From positions 62,001 through 126,000 of the forward strand of contig JAEWIX010000025.1 of the NCBI GenBank assembly GCA_023386885.1: a DNA stretch of 64,000 nucleotides, read 5' to 3'. How positions within the stretch are numbered: the first letter of the stretch is position 1; every line of letters starts with the position of its first letter. Shown here in pieces: positions 32,541 through 41,645 of this stretch. The position numbers were made by a program, and so were the translations under genes. The stretch comes from Pseudomonadota bacterium (GTDB lineage Bacteria; Pseudomonadota; Alphaproteobacteria; Rhizobiales; Xanthobacteraceae). A model generated the notes under the pieces. The model saw only the letters and a list, made by a program, of their open reading frames with translations, was not told where the DNA came from and searched no databases.

Positions 32541-35500
32541 TCAGAAACGATAGGCCGCCCGCAGCATGGCCGATTGATCGAGATAGTGATCGCCGGCGCG
32601 GAGGCTGTATTCGCCGCGCAGTTCGAAGCCGTTTCGGTTGATCCATTCCAGGCCAGCCGAGAAATTGCCGTAAGTGGTCGGCGCGCCGGTAGTCACCGCG
32701 AAGGGCGCGAGATTGAACTCGTCGAGCTTCATCTGCGTCGTCACCGCGCCGCCGGACAGAAAGCTGGCGCCCAGCGTGACGTAGGAGCGCAGCGTCGCGT
32801 CATCGAGGCTGGTGCGTCCGCCGATCTCCAGCGATGGCGTCACCATCACCGACGTGTTGGTATGACCGAAAACGTTGAGGTCGAGAATACCGGCGCCGCG
32901 TTCACGATAACCGAACAGTTCGACGTGGTTGATGTCGACATCGACATAGGGCCGCAGGTACCAGTTGCGCATGTCCACCTGATAGGCGGCGCGAAGACGG
33001 CCGGCAACGAAAGCCGACTGCGGCCGACTGCTCGCGACATCGACGAATGTCATGCGCCGCAAATCGGTCGTCTCGAACCCGCCATGAATCGCGGCCGCGA
33101 ACTGCCATGGGCCAAGGATATGCTTCAACGCGGCGCCGCCGGCAAAGGTATCGTTGGTTCCCGACATGCCATCCGACGACACATTGCCAAAACCGTAGCT
33201 GAAGGACGCCGCCGCGAACCAGTCCGAGGCGAACTCCTTCTGCGCACCGAACTGCAGTGTCGTCTGGCGGATGCGATAGCCATTGTCGTTGTCGGTCGCG
33301 CCGCGCTCGACCCAACCGGAGTTGATGCGCCCCCAGGTGCAGTCGCTTTCCCGCAGCAACACACCGCCGCCGATGAAGGTCGGGCAGCTCATCAGCCGGT
33401 TCATCGCCGCAAAGGATTCATGGATCTGATTGGCCGAGCGCGCGAACTGGCCGTCGTGCGCGATGACGTCCAGCGCCTTCTGATACTGTTGCACCGATTT
33501 CACGTTGACAAAGCCGTTGAACAACGGCGCGGACCTGACGTCAGCCATCTCCCAGAGCGCTTGCAGATGGCTGGCGAGGTTGGAGCGGTCAGCACTTAGC
33601 GCAAATGCGGATGACTTGAACTCGGTTGAAATCAGCGGATCCTGATTGCCACCGTAGTGATCCTTCATCGCGAGGCTGAACAGCGGGCTGGAGACAAGCG
33701 TGGGCGTGACACCCGCCTCGGGGGCCTGATCGAAATGCGCAATCCCCACCCAGACGTTCTTTACCGGGTTATGGAGGAAGGGCTCGATCTTGCCGCCGAA
33801 TGTCGCCGGACCGGTGACCGAGATGAAATCGCTCCTGCCGGCGGCGAAGTCCAGATCCGGTGTGTAGACGCCGCTCCCGGTCTGATTGAATCGCCCCTCG
33901 ATGCGGGTGGTCTGAAAGCCGCCTGCCCCGCCCGGGCTCAACGCGCCCTGATTGTTGAGCGTGCCGTGAAACAGCGCGCCCGTCGCGAGGTTTCCGCTGG
34001 CGTTGTTGTTGAATATGCCATTGCCGCCAAGGATCACGTTGCCGGCAATGCCGCCATTGTTGGTGACGGTGGTATCACCGGCGGTGTCGATGGCCGTCCT
34101 GGCGCTGATCAGGCCGCTATTGGTGATCGTGGTGGCGCTGAGCGGCGTGACGGTCAGGATGCCGGTGCCGCTATCGGCATTGGCCACAACCGATCCGCCA
34201 CTTGCCACCGAGATCGTGACCGCCTTGCCGCCGCCATAGGCGCCGTTGCTCAAGGCGACGATGGCCGGAGAGTTCGCGCCGTGGGCCACAACGGCCGCAT
34301 TGCTGCCGACGTTGACGGTGACAGGCCCGCCATAAGTCGGCCAGTTGCTCGGCGTGGTGTATTGATAGAACTGGCCGTCCTTCAGAACGCCACCGCCACC
34401 GATGCTCATGGCGTAGATGGCGGGCGCGTTGGCACCGAACGTCTGCACACTGCCGCCGCTGTTGACGTTGACGGTCACTGCACCGCCGTTGCCCGTGCTG
34501 GCGGTGAGGCCCGCATTGCCGATCATCCCGGTGCCGTATTGCGCGGCGGAGCTGTCACCCGCAATACCGCCACCGCCACCGATGGACTGCGCCAGCACGC
34601 CGATGGCGCCATTGCCTTTGGTCTGCGTGGCGCCCGCCACCGCCACGACCACCGCACCGCCATCGTCGCCGTTGCCCAGATTGAGGCTCGGCGAGGAAAT
34701 GCCCTGCAATGTTACAAGACCCGGCCGCGTGGTCAGCCCGGCAATGCCGCCACCGCCGCCGATACTCTGCGCGACGATTGCGTGTGCGTTCATGCCTGCG
34801 GTCGCCACATCTCCGTTCAGGGTGAGGTTGACCGCTCCGCCGGATCCGGTGATCAGGCGGTCGGCGCCAAACGTGAGCTTCATCGGCGCCGATATTGCCG
34901 TGCTGCCATTGTCGGCGGCGAGATAACCTCCACCACCACCGATGCTCTGCGCCAGCACGCCGAAGGCGAGATCGCCCGTGGTCGAAATGCTGCTGCCGTT
35001 GGAGGACGACACAGTCACGGTGCCGCCACCGCCGAACGCGCCGGCCTGAGGATCGTTGCCCTGCTCGCGCGCGCCGAGCGACGCTTCGATGCTGGTGGAC
35101 GCGGCGTTGCTCGAAATGATTGCCGTTCCACCGCCGCCGGATATGCTCTGCGCCAGAATACCGTGAGACAGCGTGCCGGAGGTCGATATCCGTCCATCGT
35201 TGGAGACGTTCACCGCACCCGCCCAAAGTCCTGCGAGTCCGAACGATCCGGTTTCGCTGTAGCTGCCGCCCAGCGTCAGCGTGTGGGTCGCGCTTTGCGC
35301 CGAGGCGATGGCGCCGGTGCCCAGCATATTGACCATCGCAACGCCACCGCCGCCGGCAATGCTCTGTGCCAGCACGCCCGCTGAATCCACCCCATGGGTT
35401 TCGATCGCTCCGGTGTTGGATACGGTGACGCTTCCACCGTAGAGACTGAAAATGCCGATATCCTGGCTGCCGCCCAACGCGATCGTGGAGCCGATGCTCG

Positions 35501-38500
35501 AAGGCGACATCAAGGCATGATTGCTTGCCATCACGCCGCCGCCGCCGCCGATGCTCTGCGCCAGGACGCCGGGCGAATGCGCACCTTGCGTCGCGATGCT
35601 GCCGCTCGAATCCACCTCGACCACGCCGCCGTTGCCGCCGGAGGAGTCGTGACCGCCGATCTGGACGTTCAGCTTGTCGGAGATCACCGATCCACCCTTG
35701 GTGCCGAACAGGTTGACGATCTTCGTCACCCAATCGATGATTTCCGGCGCCTGCGCCCCGGCCGCCTTCTTGATGATGTCCTCGACGCTCTGCGCGCTGA
35801 CCATGCTGTTGCCACCACCGCCGCCGATGCTTTGCGCGACGATGCCCGACGAGGCGATACCCTGCGTCGAAATCTTTCCCGTGTTGGTGACGATGCTGGG
35901 GTCCTGCGTGATGCCGCCGCCCGCGCCGGATGCGCCGCCGCTGCCCCCGATCTGCACCGTGGGATTGAGCGCCGGCACGCCGAGGGTGAAAAGATTGCCG
36001 GCGCCCTTGGCGATTGCCTGAGCCAGCCCGTCGATACTGGACAGCAGGCTGGAGGCCGCGCTGGAGTCGATCGCCCCGGCATTGCCACCGCCGCCACCGA
36101 TGCTTTGCGCCACGATGCCGGATGCATGATTGCCCTGGGTCGCGATGATACCATCATTGCGGACAATGAATTTGTCGGCGTTGCCACCCGTGCCGCCGTT
36201 ACCGCCAAGCGTTACTGCCACCGAGGCGTTGATCTTCTTGTCCCACGTCAATGTCTCCGGCGTTGTCGCGAGATACTGCGCGACACTTTTCGCCGCACCG
36301 AGAAAAGCCGTCGGCGAGCCCACAATTGCGTTGAAGGAGTTGGCGTCGTGCTGCTGGACCACGCCGCCGTTACCGCCACCGCCGCCGATACTCTGCGCCA
36401 GAATGCCGACCGAGCCAGAGCCAGCCGTGGCGATGTTGCCACCAGTCAGATTCTGGACGCGAACCCAATTGCCATTGCCGCCGCTGCCGCCATTGCCGCC
36501 ATGACGAATGCTGACATTGACGTTGAGGTTGGAGGGACCGATCGCCGGAGTTTGCATCGGCGCCAGCACGCCGCCGCCATTGCCACCACCGCCGCCGATG
36601 CTCTGGGCGGTGATGCCGTTGCTCTGGGAGTCTCCCGTCCAGATCGTGCCGGAATTGCCGATGTCTGGAATGCCGCCCGCGCCGCCTGAGCCGGCTTTGC
36701 CACCATGCGTCACGGAAATGCTGACGGTTCCGCTCGGATTGTCGCCGGTCGGCGGCGCGATGGTAACAGTACGCGAGCGGGCAAAACCGCCGTCGCCACC
36801 GCCGCCACCGATCGCCTGTGCAAGGATGCCGGTGCTCTGCGGCCCGGTGGTCGTGATCGATCCGCCCTTCTGCTGATCGAACTGGATGATGCCGCCGTTG
36901 CCCGCGCCACCGCCGTTGCCGCCGGTCACCACCGTGACGTCGAGTCCGATGCCGACGCCGACACCGTCAGCCGAACCGGCACGACCGCCGCCGCCGCCGA
37001 TGCTCTGCAGCAGGACACCCGCGGACGACGCGCCGCTCGTCGAAATAGTCCCGCGCGACGACGCGGCGGCGATGTTGCCGCCGCTGCCGGCCGAACCGCC
37101 CTGCCCGCCAGCGGCGGCCGAGACAAATACGCCGGTACTGTCCGCCGAGCCGCCGGTGCCACCGCCACCGCCGATGCTCTGCATCAGGAGCGCGGCACTG
37201 TGATCGCCGCCGGTCTGCACGGTACCTGTGTTGGCGATGGTCATATTGCCGCCATCGCCGCCACTGCCGCCGGCGCCGCCGACCACCACCGCGCCGTTGG
37301 CGCCGCCGCCGTTGCCGCCGCCACCGCCAACCGCATGCGCGACGACGCCGAACGAGAAGTCGCCTGCCGTAACGATCCTGCCGCTATTGGTGATGACCAC
37401 GTCATTGCCGCCGGGAAGCGAACCACCGCTGCCGCCCTTGCCGCCGTGTCCGGAAAAGCTGGCGCTGCTGCCCGCGCCGCCGACCCCGCCGACGACGCTG
37501 GCGACGATGCCGCTGGCAAAATTTCCACCGGTGCTCAGCACGCCGCTGTTCGTGACCGATGCACCGAGCGCAGCGCCGCCGGCACCGCCCGAATGACCGG
37601 AGCCAACAACGACGCCACCGTCATTGCCGCCCTTGCCACCGAGGCTTTGTGCGACGATGGCTGCGGAGCCATTTCCGAACGTGTTGATGATGGACCCGTT
37701 CACGACGGTCGCAAGCCAGCCCGTTCCGCCATCGGCCGCTCGCGAACCAGGCATCTGATTCGCCGGAATCCAGCCGGCATCGCCGCCGCGCGCACGCGCC
37801 AGAATGCCCGGCGTGTTGGCGGCATGCGTGATGATGCGGCCACCCTGCGTCGTAACGGTCACGCTGCCGGCGTCGCCGCCGCTCCCCGCCGTGTTGTGAC
37901 CGCTCTCCGCGCCATAGTCGGCCGCACCGCCGGCGCCGCCGGACGCAAGCGCTTTCACACCCGCATTGCTGGCGTCATTGATGGGTGCGCGTGCGCCGTT
38001 ATCGGTATTGGTGGTCTCTATCCACGTATCGACGAGAGTGACGCTCGGGCCGGTCACCTTGACCTTCGGAAACGGACTATTGGGATCGGTGACGAAGGTA
38101 ATACCGCCGCCGGTGCCGCCGTTGCCCGGGCTCTTGTTATATCCGCCCCACGACGCTTCGGCATTGGCAGCGCCGTCTGCGCCCAGCGTCGTGACGGATA
38201 TGCCCGTCGCGGCGCTCTTGATCGACGAACCGGAGACCGTCAGCGTCGCCACATTGGCGCTGCCACCGTTACCATAGGCGTTGTCGTTGTTATCGGCGTT
38301 GTTGGCGCCCCATTTGCCGGCCTGACCGCCATTGGCGCTCGCAGCGATGCCGGTTGCGCCGCCCAACATGACGCCGTTCTGAATCGTGAAGTTGAGGCTG
38401 CCGGCATTGCCGCCGTTGCCGCCCCAGTGATTGCCGCCCGCGACATTGCCATCGGCGCCGTTGCCGCCATTGCCGCCGGAGGTCGTGATCGTCACCGCGG

Positions 38501-38831
38501 CAGGCCCGGTCGCCTTGATATTGAAGTCGCCGATCGTATGCGTCAGGCTCGGCCCTTGCCCACCGGGACTGCCGTTGCAGTCGCTGCCCGAACAGCTATT
38601 GGGATCGGCAGATGAGGATGCGCCCTGCGCGCCAGTGCCGCCATAGGATTGCGACGGCAGTTGTCCCAGGGTGCCCGTTCCGCTGTAGACTTGCGACGGT
38701 AGTTGCGCCTGCGCCCATGCAGCGCCCGGCACGAGCCCGGAAGCCCCGACCATCAGCAGTGCCAGCGATCCGATACCGGCGAGCGCTGTCGTTCCACGTA
38801 GACGCGCGCAATGCTCTTCCAAGTATCGCAT
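32541..38831 (-). CDS. Giant glycine-rich autotransporter with repeated SIGGGGG motif
   Basis: The 2096-residue protein is a type V secretion autotransporter. It has a basic N-region and signal peptide (hydrophobic core around residues 17-35, cleavage after AWAQA). The passenger is of very low complexity, made of Gly, Ser, Asn and Val. The last 290 residues form a beta-barrel and end in the aromatic RAAYRF expected for BamA recognition. A linker and alpha-helical region precedes the barrel (around residues 1740-1800). About 17 copies of an approximately 60-110 residue unit contain variants of VLAQSIGGGGG. This is a beta-helix adhesin type common in Bradyrhizobiaceae. The two Cys near residue 78 are unusual. 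It is monocistronic. Confidence 0.9.
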   Translation of the reverse strand: MRYLEEHCARLRGTTALAGIGSLALLMVGASGLVPGAAWAQAQLPSQVYSGTGTLGQLPSQSYGGTGAQGASSSADPNSCSGSDCNGSPGGQGPSLTHTIGDFNIKATGPAAVTITTSGGNGGNGADGNVAGGNHWGGNGGNAGSLNFTIQNGVMLGGATGIAASANGGQAGKWGANNADNNDNAYGNGGSANVATLTVSGSSIKSAATGISVTTLGADGAANAEASWGGYNKSPGNGGTGGGITFVTDPNSPFPKVKVTGPSVTLVDTWIETTNTDNGARAPINDASNAGVKALASGGAGGAADYGAESGHNTAGSGGDAGSVTVTTQGGRIITHAANTPGILARARGGDAGWIPANQMPGSRAADGGTGWLATVVNGSIINTFGNGSAAIVAQSLGGKGGNDGGVVVGSGHSGGAGGAALGASVTNSGVLSTGGNFASGIVASVVGGVGGAGSSASFSGHGGKGGSGGSLPGGNDVVITNSGRIVTAGDFSFGVVAHAVGGGGGNGGGANGAVVVGGAGGSGGDGGNMTIANTGTVQTGGDHSAALLMQSIGGGGGTGGSADSTGVFVSAAAGGQGGSAGSGGNIAAASSRGTISTSGASSAGVLLQSIGGGGGRAGSADGVGVGIGLDVTVVTGGNGGGAGNGGIIQFDQQKGGSITTTGPQSTGILAQAIGGGGGDGGFARSRTVTIAPPTGDNPSGTVSISVTHGGKAGSGGAGGIPDIGNSGTIWTGDSQSNGITAQSIGGGGGNGGGVLAPMQTPAIGPSNLNVNVSIRHGGNGGSGGNGNWVRVQNLTGGNIATAGSGSVGILAQSIGGGGGNGGVVQQHDANSFNAIVGSPTAFLGAAKSVAQYLATTPETLTWDKKINASVAVTLGGNGGTGGNADKFIVRNDGIIATQGNHASGIVAQSIGGGGGNAGAIDSSAASSLLSSIDGLAQAIAKGAGNLFTLGVPALNPTVQIGGSGGASGAGGGITQDPSIVTNTGKISTQGIASSGIVAQSIGGGGGNSMVSAQSVEDIIKKAAGAQAPEIIDWVTKIVNLFGTKGGSVISDKLNVQIGGHDSSGGNGGVVEVDSSGSIATQGAHSPGVLAQSIGGGGGVMASNHALMSPSSIGSTIALGGSQDIGIFSLYGGSVTVSNTGAIETHGVDSAGVLAQSIAGGGGVAMVNMLGTGAIASAQSATHTLTLGGSYSETGSFGLAGLWAGAVNVSNDGRISTSGTLSHGILAQSISGGGGTAIISSNAASTSIEASLGAREQGNDPQAGAFGGGGTVTVSSSNGSSISTTGDLAFGVLAQSIGGGGGYLAADNGSTAISAPMKLTFGADRLITGSGGAVNLTLNGDVATAGMNAHAIVAQSIGGGGGIAGLTTRPGLVTLQGISSPSLNLGNGDDGGAVVVAVAGATQTKGNGAIGVLAQSIGGGGGIAGDSSAAQYGTGMIGNAGLTASTGNGGAVTVNVNSGGSVQTFGANAPAIYAMSIGGGGVLKDGQFYQYTTPSNWPTYGGPVTVNVGSNAAVVAHGANSPAIVALSNGAYGGGKAVTISVASGGSVVANADSGTGILTVTPLSATTITNSGLISARTAIDTAGDTTVTNNGGIAGNVILGGNGIFNNNASGNLATGALFHGTLNNQGALSPGGAGGFQTTRIEGRFNQTGSGVYTPDLDFAAGRSDFISVTGPATFGGKIEPFLHNPVKNVWVGIAHFDQAPEAGVTPTLVSSPLFSLAMKDHYGGNQDPLISTEFKSSAFALSADRSNLASHLQALWEMADVRSAPLFNGFVNVKSVQQYQKALDVIAHDGQFARSANQIHESFAAMNRLMSCPTFIGGGVLLRESDCTWGRINSGWVERGATDNDNGYRIRQTTLQFGAQKEFASDWFAAASFSYGFGNVSSDGMSGTNDTFAGGAALKHILGPWQFAAAIHGGFETTDLRRMTFVDVASSRPQSAFVAGRLRAAYQVDMRNWYLRPYVDVDINHVELFGYRERGAGILDLNVFGHTNTSVMVTPSLEIGGRTSLDDATLRSYVTLGASFLSGGAVTTQMKLDEFNLAPFAVTTGAPTTYGNFSAGLEWINRNGFELRGEYSLRAGDHYLDQSAMLRAAYRF
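34391..37666 (-). repeat. Region of repeated AQSIGGGGG-type motif units within the autotransporter
   Basis: On the plus strand the reverse complement reads as repeated GCCACCGCCGCCGATGCTCT, seen for example near 34391, 34556, 34744, 34937, 35125, 35348, 35546, 35815, 36084, 36379, 36584, 36800, 36982 and 37161. More degenerate copies follow near 37317, 37478 and 37633. Spacing in codons varies between about 54 and 98. The consensus in protein is (G/S)-x-G-(V/I)-L-A-Q-S-I-G-G-G-G-G-x-x-G. Confidence 0.8.
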
Positions 38832-38911
38832 CCGCTCGTTGCCCCGAGATAATCCGGCCCCAAAAAACGACTTGCGACAGCATCGTCAAGATTCGCGGAT
38901 GCGGCAATGCA

Positions 38912-38943
38912 TTCCGGCGAATCTCGACGGAGATTCGCCGGAA
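38912..38943. repeat. Perfect 14-bp inverted repeat upstream of the autotransporter
   Basis: TTCCGGCGAATCTC (38912-38925) and GAGATTCGCCGGAA (38930-38943) pair perfectly with loop GACG. It lies 81-112 bases upstream of the autotransporter ATG (38831) and 91 bases beyond the isocitrate dehydrogenase stop. No T-run follows on either strand, so it may be a 5' leader structure or a mobile-type palindrome. Confidence 0.8.
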
Positions 38944-39033
38944 GGATAGGAATGTCTGCCGGATTTCGCTCAATTGATCCGACAAATGACGGCAATGATC
39001 ATGTACTGGCGAAGCGGATGTAGCGTGCTTCTG

Positions 39034-41268
39034 TCACGCTCCCTTCGCCAGCGCCGCGTTGAGCGTCGCGCTCGGGCGCATCACGGCGGCGCATCGTTTG
39101 GCGTCAGGCAGATAGTAGCCACCGATATCCGCGGGGCTCCCCTGCACCGCTGCAAGTTCGGCGACGATCTTTTCCTCGTTTCGCGCCAGCGCTTCGGCCA
39201 GAGGCTTGAACTTCGCCTGCAACTCCAGATCTTCGGTCTGCGCGGCCAGCTCCTGCGCCCAATACATCGCCAGATAGAACTGGCTGCCGCGATTATCCAG
39301 TTCGCCGGTGCGCGGCGACGGCGACTTCCTGTTGTCGAGCAGCTTGCCGGTGGCGGCGTCCAGCGTTTTCGCCAGCAGCTTGGCCTTCGGGTTGCCGGTC
39401 TTCAGGCCGAGGTCCTCCAGCGAGACGGCAAGGGCGAGGAATTCGCCGAGCGAATCCCAACGCAGGTGATTCTCTTCGACCAGTTGCTGGACGTGCTTGG
39501 GCGCCGAGCCGCCGGCACCGGTCTCGTAAAGACCGCCGCCGGCCATCAGCGGCACGATCGACAGCATCTTGGCCGATGTGCCGAGTTCCATGATCGGAAA
39601 TAGATCGGTGAGATAGTCGCGCAGGATGTTGCCGGTGGCGCTGATGGTATCGAGACCGCGCACCACGCGCTCCAGCGTGTAACGCATCGCGCGCACCTGG
39701 CTCATGATCTGAATATCGAGGCCGGTGGTGTCGTGCTCGTGCAGATACATCTTCACCTTGGTGACGAGTTGCGCCTCGTGCGGCCGATAGGGATCGAGCC
39801 AGAACAGCACCGGCATTCCCGAGTTGCGGGCGCGGGTGACCGCGAGCTTGACCCAATCGCGGATGGCGGCGTCCTTGACCTGGCACATGCGCCAGAGATC
39901 TCCCCGCTCGACCTCTTGGCTGAGCAGCACCTCGCCGGTCGCGAGGTCCGTGATGTTGGCAATGCCATCCTCGGGAATCTCGAAGGTCTTGTCGTGCGAG
40001 CCGTATTCCTCGGCCTGCTGCGCCATCAGGCCGACGTTCGGCACCGTACCCATGGTCTTGGGATCGAACGCGCCATGCCACTTACAGAAGTTGATCATCT
40101 CCTGATAGATGCGGGCGAAGGTGCTTTCCGGCATCACCGCCTTGACGTCCTTGAGGCGGCCGTCGGCGCCCCACATCTTGCCGCCGTTGCGGATCATCGC
40201 CGGCATCGAGGCGTCGACGATGATGTCATTCGGCGAATGGAAATTGGTGATGCCCTTGGCCGAATCCACCATCGCCAGTTCGGGGCGATGCTCGTGGCAG
40301 GCGTGCAGATCGCGCCGGATCTCGTCCTGCATGCTTTGCGGGAGGGTCGCGATCTTGGTGTAGAGATCGACCATGCCGTTGTTGACGTTGACGCCCAATT
40401 CCTCGAACAGCGCGCCGTGCTTCTCGAACGCGTCACGATAGAAAATCTTGACGCAATGGCCGAACACGATGGGGTGCGAGACCTTCATCATCGTGGCCTT
40501 GACGTGCAGCGAGAACATCACGCCGGTCTTGTAAGCATCCTCGATCTCGCGCTCGTAGAAATCCAGCAGCGCGTTCTTGCTCATGAACATCGAGTCGATG
40601 ACTTCGCGGTCCTGCAACGCCACCTTCGGTTTGAGCACGATGGTCTTGCCGCTCTTGGTCAGCAGTTCCATCTTGACGTCGCGTGCCCTGTCCAGCGTCA
40701 TCGACTTCTCGCCGTGATAGAAATCGCCGTGATGCATGTGCGAGACATGCGAGCGCGACGCCTGGCTCCATTCCGCCATGCTGTGCGGATTCTTGCGCGC
40801 ATAGTTTTTCACCGCGAGCGGCGCGCGACGATCGGAATTGCCCTCGCGCAACACCGGGTTGACAGCACTGCCAATGCATTTGGCGTAGCGCGCGCGGATC
40901 GCCTTCTCCTCGTCGGACTTCGGATTCTCGGGATAGTCCGGAATCTTGTAGCCCTTGCCCTGCAACTCCTTGATCGCCGTCATCAACTGCGCCACCGAGG
41001 CGCTGATGTTCGGCAGCTTGATGATGTTGGTGTCCGGCAATAGCGTCAGCCGGCCGAGTTCAGCCAGATTGTCCGGCACGCGCTGTGCCTCGGTCAGGAA
41101 TTCCGGAAATTCGCCAAGGATGCGGGCCGCCACCGAGATGTCGCTGGTGGTTACATCGATGCCGGCCGGCGCGGTGAAGGCGCGCACGATCGGCAGGAAC
41201 GCCGCCGTCGCCAGCGCCGGGGCCTCGTCGGTCAACGTATAGATGATGGTGGGAGATGTCGTGCTCAT
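39034..41268 (-). CDS. icd: NADP-dependent isocitrate dehydrogenase, monomeric type
   Basis: It oxidises isocitrate to 2-oxoglutarate in the citric acid cycle. The 744-residue product matches the monomeric family found in Azotobacter, Vibrio and Corynebacterium, which is unrelated in fold detail to the roughly 400-residue dimeric enzyme. Recognisable parts are IIYTLTDEAPALATAAFLPI at the start, SAVNPVLREGNSDRRAP, PHSMAEWSQASRSHVSHMHH, and GGSAPKHVQQLVEENHLRWD near the C-terminus. The start at 41268 (MSTTSPTI) gives the family length; the longer frame begins in a repeat-bearing intergenic region. Many alphaproteobacteria instead use the dimeric enzyme, so the type is worth noting. Confidence 0.93.
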   Translation of the reverse strand: MSTTSPTIIYTLTDEAPALATAAFLPIVRAFTAPAGIDVTTSDISVAARILGEFPEFLTEAQRVPDNLAELGRLTLLPDTNIIKLPNISASVAQLMTAIKELQGKGYKIPDYPENPKSDEEKAIRARYAKCIGSAVNPVLREGNSDRRAPLAVKNYARKNPHSMAEWSQASRSHVSHMHHGDFYHGEKSMTLDRARDVKMELLTKSGKTIVLKPKVALQDREVIDSMFMSKNALLDFYEREIEDAYKTGVMFSLHVKATMMKVSHPIVFGHCVKIFYRDAFEKHGALFEELGVNVNNGMVDLYTKIATLPQSMQDEIRRDLHACHEHRPELAMVDSAKGITNFHSPNDIIVDASMPAMIRNGGKMWGADGRLKDVKAVMPESTFARIYQEMINFCKWHGAFDPKTMGTVPNVGLMAQQAEEYGSHDKTFEIPEDGIANITDLATGEVLLSQEVERGDLWRMCQVKDAAIRDWVKLAVTRARNSGMPVLFWLDPYRPHEAQLVTKVKMYLHEHDTTGLDIQIMSQVRAMRYTLERVVRGLDTISATGNILRDYLTDLFPIMELGTSAKMLSIVPLMAGGGLYETGAGGSAPKHVQQLVEENHLRWDSLGEFLALAVSLEDLGLKTGNPKAKLLAKTLDAATGKLLDNRKSPSPRTGELDNRGSQFYLAMYWAQELAAQTEDLELQAKFKPLAEALARNEEKIVAELAAVQGSPADIGGYYLPDAKRCAAVMRPSATLNAALAKGA

Positions 41269-41392
41269 GCGCGGGCTTTCTTGGCGTGACGGGGTCCGGA
41301 TGCGAGAGAATGCATCGAACTTATGCGGGAAACGTATGACGAGGCGATGGGGGTGATCAGAGGACAGGCCCTTCCGGCGATCGAACGGGTTC

Positions 41393-41497
41393 AATCTAGA
41401 GCGTTTTCGAGCGAAGTGGGATACCGGTTCGCGTAAAGAAAACGCGTCAAAACGAGAATCCAGAGCCCCGTTCCGATTCTTTCGGAACAAGTTCTGA
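41393..41497. repeat. Dispersed intergenic element of the GCGTTTTC / GGATACCGGTTCGCG type
   Basis: The region holds CTAGAGCGTTTTCGAGCGAA, GGGATACCGGTTCGCG, then AAGAAAACGCGTCAAAACG, AGAATCCAGAGCCCCGTTCC and GATTCTTTCGGAAC. From memory, elements with this order are scattered through Bradyrhizobium and related genomes. TTTTC / GAAAA arms give it partial dyad symmetry. No second copy exists in this window. It lies in the 377-base gap between the icd start and the gldA end, which has no other gene I can support. Confidence 0.55.
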
Positions 41498-41645
41498 TCG
41501 TGGAATCTGACACCAAACAGCCGGCCTGGGCAACAGCTTTGCGCCGGCGAGGCCGGGGCAACACCCGGCCTGCCGCCTTCATGGCGGCATCTATTTTCAG
41601 TAATGCAGTATCTCGGCGCGGATCATGGAGTCCGGCGCCGATCCG

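Noticed and set aside
34391..37666. CRISPR array or RTX toxin repeats
   Set aside because: The repeated bases come from codons for AQSIGGGGG with uneven spacing and no separate spacers. The GGxGxDxxx calcium motif of RTX proteins is absent.
33657..38615. Three long plus-strand frames (about 575, 431 and 636 codons) opposite the autotransporter
   Set aside because: They are the reverse complement of Gly/Asn/Ser codon repeats and encode Arg/Ala/His-rich low-complexity sequence without family motifs. The minus-strand frame has a signal peptide and a beta-barrel.
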